64,000 bases of DNA from Prochlorococcus sp. MIT 1314 (lineage in GTDB: Bacteria; Cyanobacteriota; Cyanobacteriia; PCC-6307; Cyanobiaceae), in assembly GCF_034093315.1 (NCBI RefSeq), contig NZ_CP139300.1, forward strand, positions 1,426,001 to 1,490,000. The letters run 5' to 3'. Of the stretch, positions 61,483-64,000 are shown piece after piece. How positions within the stretch are numbered: position 1 is the stretch's first letter; each line of letters starts with the position of its first letter. The notes under the pieces are model-generated. The model ran no database searches. It had not been told where the DNA came from and saw only the letters and a list, made by a program, of their open reading frames with translations. The position numbers and the translations under genes were made by a program.

Positions 61483-61575
61483 ATGGAATCTACTGAAATC
61501 GCTATATTTTCAACATTATTGGGTTTAATTTTAGCTTTAACTGACGCTTACATAGAACGAAATATCCCTGGATAA
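61483..61575 (+). CDS. 30-residue single-helix membrane peptide
   Basis: Read by eye: MESTEIAIFSTLLGLILALT then DAYIERNIPG. One hydrophobic segment is followed by a short polar tail, the layout of small photosystem or cytochrome subunits, but the sequence matches none I know. It is divergent from the DUF3104 gene and convergent with the HLIP-like gene. Coding status is plausible rather than proven. Confidence 0.45.
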   Translation: MESTEIAIFSTLLGLILALTDAYIERNIPG

Positions 61576-61592
61576 GATTTGCGAATCATTTG

Positions 61593-61727
61593 TCATATTA
61601 AATAAGATTTAAGTTGGTCTAATATGTCTGCACGATAAGAAACTAATTTTGTAAAAACCAAATAAATTAAACCTCCCATTGCAATTCTCCCGTTAATTTT
61701 CTCCAATTGCTTAAGTTTTCTAAACAA
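61593..61727 (-). CDS. High-light-inducible-like protein (HLIP), short form
   Basis: This 44-residue frame on the minus strand contains LEKINGRIAMGGLIYL, which fits the chlorophyll-binding E-x2-N-G-R-x-A-M motif of HLIP/CAB proteins. The helix continues LVFTKLVSYRADILDQLKSY. No ATG lies before the motif; the best start is TTG at 61727. Prochlorococcus has many hli genes that protect against high light. The helix after the motif is less hydrophobic than in typical HLIPs, so pigment binding is uncertain. Confidence 0.55.
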   Translation of the reverse strand: MFRKLKQLEKINGRIAMGGLIYLVFTKLVSYRADILDQLKSYLI

Positions 61728-61834
61728 AATTCTTAGGCGTCTAGACTAAATTTAGAAGTTATAAATAATAAAAAAGTATTAATTACTTCAAAATCAAAAA
61801 AAAATTAAAAATATCCTTTAAATAGGAATTTACT

Positions 61835-61972
61835 TTAGAGCCAGGCTTCTTTCATTTCAAGATAAAGTCTTTCGCTCTCAGCGGAATTGATTTTGCTGTC
61901 TGTATAAGATTGCTGCTGCTGCTGCTGCTGTTGCTGTGTTGAGTTAGTATTAGGATTTTGAACTTCGCTCAT
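61835..61972 (-). CDS. 45-residue protein with a poly-glutamine tract
   Basis: The frame begins MSEVQNPNTNST, then nine Gln in a row encoded by CAG/CAA codons (six consecutive CAG), then SYTDSKINSAESERLYLEMK and EAWL. The conserved-looking acidic end (AESERLYLEMKEAWL) would be helical. The upstream bases are not a Shine-Dalgarno sequence. The glutamine run is likely a slippage-prone repeat. Function is unknown. Confidence 0.5.
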   Translation of the reverse strand: MSEVQNPNTNSTQQQQQQQQQSYTDSKINSAESERLYLEMKEAWL

Positions 61973-62090
61973 TAGGAGGCTAAATAATTTTGTGTTTATT
62001 CTCTCATATTCAGCGCTTTTTTTGTCAATTTGAATTCTTAAATTTTTTTTAAATTTTATGTGCCCTCGGTTTCTCTGAATTTAGTGAAAG

Positions 62091-62192
62091 TTATTTCGCC
62101 ACTGTAGGTTTTGTATAGAGGAATTTAACTTCCCAGTATACAATTCCTAAGAAAATAGCACTTGCAATAATAATTTCGGAAATAGCTAGCAT
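62091..62192 (-). CDS. 33-residue single-helix membrane peptide
   Basis: Read by eye on the minus strand: MLAISEIIIASAIFLGIVYW followed by EVKFLYTKPTVAK. It has one membrane helix and a basic tail, as in small photosynthetic complex subunits. No family could be named. It lies between the poly-Gln gene and the NdhF-like gene in a gene-poor stretch. Confidence 0.45.
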   Translation of the reverse strand: MLAISEIIIASAIFLGIVYWEVKFLYTKPTVAK

Positions 62193-62339
62193 TTTATTTA
62201 TTAATAATATTTAAATTTTGGTATTAATTTACACAGAATGCAATAGGTACTAATTACATTCCTAATTTTAAAAAATCTTACTTAATAAAATAACGCATCA
62301 AAATAATATAAAATTTTAAGTTAGATACTATTTTTATTC

Positions 62340-62774
62340 GTGGGGAATTTTATAAATACATCAATTCTTATACCTTTGATACCTCTTGCTACGTCTTTAT
62401 TTGTTTTTGTTTTATTGGCCAGTTTTAACAGGACAATTAATAGATTAACAAAACCAGTTACTGCACTTATTGCATTATCTTTATTAAGTCCTGCTTTTAT
62501 AAGTTCCTTTTATTATTTTCAGAAAATTGAAGAGGAATTTCTTTTATCGAAATTTTTAAAATATTTTGAAGAAACAAATTTAGTTTTGCACCTCAATTTA
62601 GTAAATGAAAAAATCATAATTTTTTTCTCATTAATAATGACATTGGTAATTGGTTTTTCTTTTTATAAGTTACCCAGGAGAAAAGGATATGTCTCATTGA
62701 TGATTGGTCTTGGACTAATCTCTTCTTCGATAATGCTCTCAATATTACTACTAGATTTTTCAGCATTAACCTAA
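62340..62774 (+). CDS. NdhF-like N-terminal domain protein (stand-alone)
   Basis: This 144-residue membrane protein starts at GTG and has about four hydrophobic segments (about 7-27, 38-58, 87-107, 115-137). ASFNRTINRLTKPVTALI resembles the N-terminal region of NDH-1 subunit 5 (NdhF), which normally spans over 600 residues. Here the frame stops after the first part. It may be a truncated remnant or a short accessory protein; the frame is intact to its stop. It overlaps a possible decayed gene on the other strand. Confidence 0.55.
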   Translation: MGNFINTSILIPLIPLATSLFVFVLLASFNRTINRLTKPVTALIALSLLSPAFISSFYYFQKIEEEFLLSKFLKYFEETNLVLHLNLVNEKIIIFFSLIMTLVIGFSFYKLPRRKGYVSLMIGLGLISSSIMLSILLLDFSALT

Positions 62775-62891
62775 ACTGAATTTTATAATTGACAAAGCAT
62801 GGTTAAGTTCTTGAACATAATTTAATTCATCTTGAGAAATTCTTTTAATGACTTGATGATTTGGATTGTTTTTTAAAGAATTTGAATAGGT
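62766..62891 (-). pseudogene. Possible decayed small gene
   Basis: The frame on the minus strand reads SLKNNPNHQVIKRISQDELN then YVQELNHALSII, which has protein-like composition, but it has no usable start codon: a TAA at 62892-62894 opens it and no ATG, GTG or TTG precedes the conserved-looking part. It overlaps the 3' end of the NdhF-like gene by 9 bp. It may be the 3' remnant of a small gene, or chance. Confidence 0.25.
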
Positions 62892-63413
62892 TTAAAATGA
62901 ATGCTTTTCTGTTTTTATGTTGTAAATCATGAGCATTGACTGGCGATAAAACAAACCATGACAAGTACAAGGCGTCTCACAAAAAATCTATAAATCCTAA
63001 ATTTATCTTCTAGTCTTTGCTTCATTTCTTTGAGATGCGAGTTTTGTTAACAGCTTAATAAAAATGTTTTTTCATCAAAAACATTGTTTTGTCATTTTTA
63101 ATACCAAGGGATTCTTTAAAATTGAGAACTAAAAGAAATGCAAAATAAGGAGATCTATCTATAGCCTCTAAAAAACAGAATCTTTGAAAATTCCTATTAG
63201 AATATTATGAAGTCAAGGAAGCTGACGATACTATTTAAAATTAAAGAATTCAAATTCTTCATGAACATCGCTTTTTTAACTATTATTATTTAGTTATTGG
63301 GCTATGTAGCTTTTAAATGATTAGTCAGAAATTAATATTGCTACTCTGATAATCATCATCTGCCATTGAAAAAAATTATTTTCATGTATTAATTGGATAG
63401 ATAAAAAATTTAT
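62892..63413. other. Gene-poor stretch with a terminator-like hairpin
   Basis: About 520 bp without a convincing gene. AATGTTTTT and AAAAACATT (63063-63085) form a 9-bp hairpin with a TCATC loop, followed by GTTTTGTCATTTTT on the plus strand, like a terminator, although no coding gene ends there. A 28-codon frame (63207-63293, +), starting MKSRKLTILFKIKEF, was noted but not called. A small RNA ending at the hairpin is possible. Confidence 0.35.
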
Positions 63414-63554
63414 ATGATGATAAATGAAAAGATTGCAAATGCGAAAAAGAGGATTGATGAATTAGAAAGACTTATAAAATATTGGAATGAGTCAAAGCAG
63501 GGTGAGACAAAAATAGTTAATTTTCCAATCAAAATTGACAATAAAGCTTCCTAG
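63414..63554 (+). CDS. 46-residue helical protein, unknown
   Basis: The frame begins with ATG ATG and reads NEKIANAKKRIDELERLIKY then WNESKQGETKIVNFPIKIDN. The first half has heptad spacing and would be an amphipathic helix or short coiled coil. No family is recognised. Composition and the codon pattern resemble neighbouring genes, so a real small gene is likely. Confidence 0.5.
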   Translation: MMINEKIANAKKRIDELERLIKYWNESKQGETKIVNFPIKIDNKAS

Positions 63555-63697
63555 ATATTGATAATTTACTGTGATTAGCTTTTTATGGATTTAAAGTCAT
63601 TAAATATCTTTGAGTATTCATATATATTTTTTAAATAGAGCAATTAAACCTATTCTCAAAAACAGTAAAGAAGAAATAACCTAAAAGAAAAATTCAT

Positions 63698-63811
63698 ATG
63701 AAAACATTTACAAAAGAATATTTATTTCCGATTAAATTTTTACCATGGATCTTTTGGGTGTTTTTATCTTTAGCGAGTATATATTTGTGTAAAATCGCCT
63801 GGGCAAGTTGA
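63698..63811 (+). CDS. 37-residue membrane peptide, unknown
   Basis: MKTFTKEYLFPIKFLPWIFW followed by VFLSLASIYLCKIAWAS: a polar start and one membrane helix with a Cys. It stands alone in a loosely packed region, without an obvious Shine-Dalgarno sequence. It resembles other tiny membrane peptides in Prochlorococcus, but no named family. Confidence 0.45.
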   Translation: MKTFTKEYLFPIKFLPWIFWVFLSLASIYLCKIAWAS

Positions 63812-63824
63812 GTGTAAAGTATTT

Positions 63825-64000
63825 TTAACTTCTTCTTAGCCAATCAGGCGCACCGCCAAACCAGTCAGATATATCATCTTCATTTGGGTTGAAATGATTT
63901 TCCCTATCGATTCCATCTATCCCAAATGATTGTAAAAGGTTATCAATCCCACCTTCGTTTTTTACACCATTCCTCCTAAAGCTATTAGCTTTCTTTAGCC
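63825..64000 (-). CDS. Hypothetical protein, C-terminal part (5' end outside window)
   Basis: The minus-strand frame is open at the window edge and ends at 63825. The visible part is acidic, Gly- and Asp-rich, with GGIDNLLQSFGIDGIDREN and the terminal DDISDWFGGAPDWLRRS. The WFGGxPxW ending suggests a small conserved motif, but no family was recognised. The gene start lies beyond base 64000. Confidence 0.55.
   Translation of the reverse strand, partial: LKKANSFRRNGVKNEGGIDNLLQSFGIDGIDRENHFNPNEDDISDWFGGAPDWLRRS

Noticed and set aside
61904..61940. The CAG run at 61.9 kb as a CRISPR or noncoding microsatellite
   Set aside because: It is a single triplet repeat within an intact frame, without spacers or neighbouring cas genes.
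63207..63293. 28-codon membrane-like frame
   Set aside because: Too short and without supporting context; noted in the gene-poor stretch only.

Overview
The window reads as a chromosomal segment of a high-light-adapted Prochlorococcus (marine picocyanobacterium). The evidence is very AT-rich DNA, tightly packed genes, and cyanobacterial photosynthesis genes throughout: psbK, chlD, ndhCKJ, psbEFLJ, psbB-psbT, psbM, petB-petD and psaE. The rRNA operon is 16S-Ile-Ala-23S-5S. A single, strongly diverged phycoerythrin beta gene (cpeB) sits beside a cpeS lyase, with no other phycobilisome gene in view; that combination is characteristic of high-light Prochlorococcus. The exact strain cannot be fixed from the sequence alone.

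Layout. 0-9.6 kb: end of tgt, psbK, an oxidoreductase, a CBS membrane protein, a CAU tRNA, pyrE, a YgfZ-like protein, an Fe-S RecB-like nuclease, a phosphohexomutase, rdgB and a carotenoid oxygenase. 9.6-19.5 kb: hisB, fabI, a thioredoxin-like protein, a DegT-family aminotransferase, photolyase, a NUDIX hydrolase, folK, chlD and an Mla-type lipid transporter pair. 19.6-25.1 kb: yvcK, ndhJ-K-C, then the photosystem II assembly block rubredoxin-ycf48-psbEFLJ. 25-32 kb: MTA phosphorylase, an NDH2-SelD fusion, CCA-adding enzyme and a UvrD helicase. 32-34.8 kb: the relict phycoerythrin locus, a TVP38-type membrane protein and a hypothetical exported protein. 34.8-43.6 kb: tRNA-Phe, FGGY kinase, metK, rpsA, nrdR, psbT-psbB, ferredoxin, psbM, prmC, a YrdC-family gene, a small membrane protein and tRNA-Thr. 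43.7-50.9 kb: minCDE, an HD phosphohydrolase, a C-terminal processing protease, petB-petD and a GH100 invertase. 50.9-56.6 kb: rRNA operon. 56.6-61.4 kb: mutM, psaE, a LysM protein, an aldehyde dehydrogenase, a GNAT protein and a DUF3104 protein. 61.4-64 kb: a loosely packed tract of very small genes, including an HLIP-like peptide, a poly-glutamine microprotein, single-TM peptides and an isolated NdhF-like N-terminal domain. This tract looks like the edge of an accessory region.

How the genes fit together. Much of the window serves thylakoid electron transport: PSII core and assembly factors, cytochrome b6f, NDH-1, a PSI subunit, a ferredoxin and chlorophyll synthesis. The rest is housekeeping: nucleotide, histidine, folate and fatty-acid synthesis, the SAM/MTA cycle, cell-division site placement, DNA repair and translation. 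No CRISPR array, insertion sequence, phage module or toxin-antitoxin pair was seen. The least explained parts are the 59-codon gene overlapping cpeS, the NDH2-SelD fusion whose start codon lies 10 bp from that of mtnP, the hairpins in the rpsA leader and over the pyrE stop codon, and the microprotein tract at 61.4-63.8 kb.
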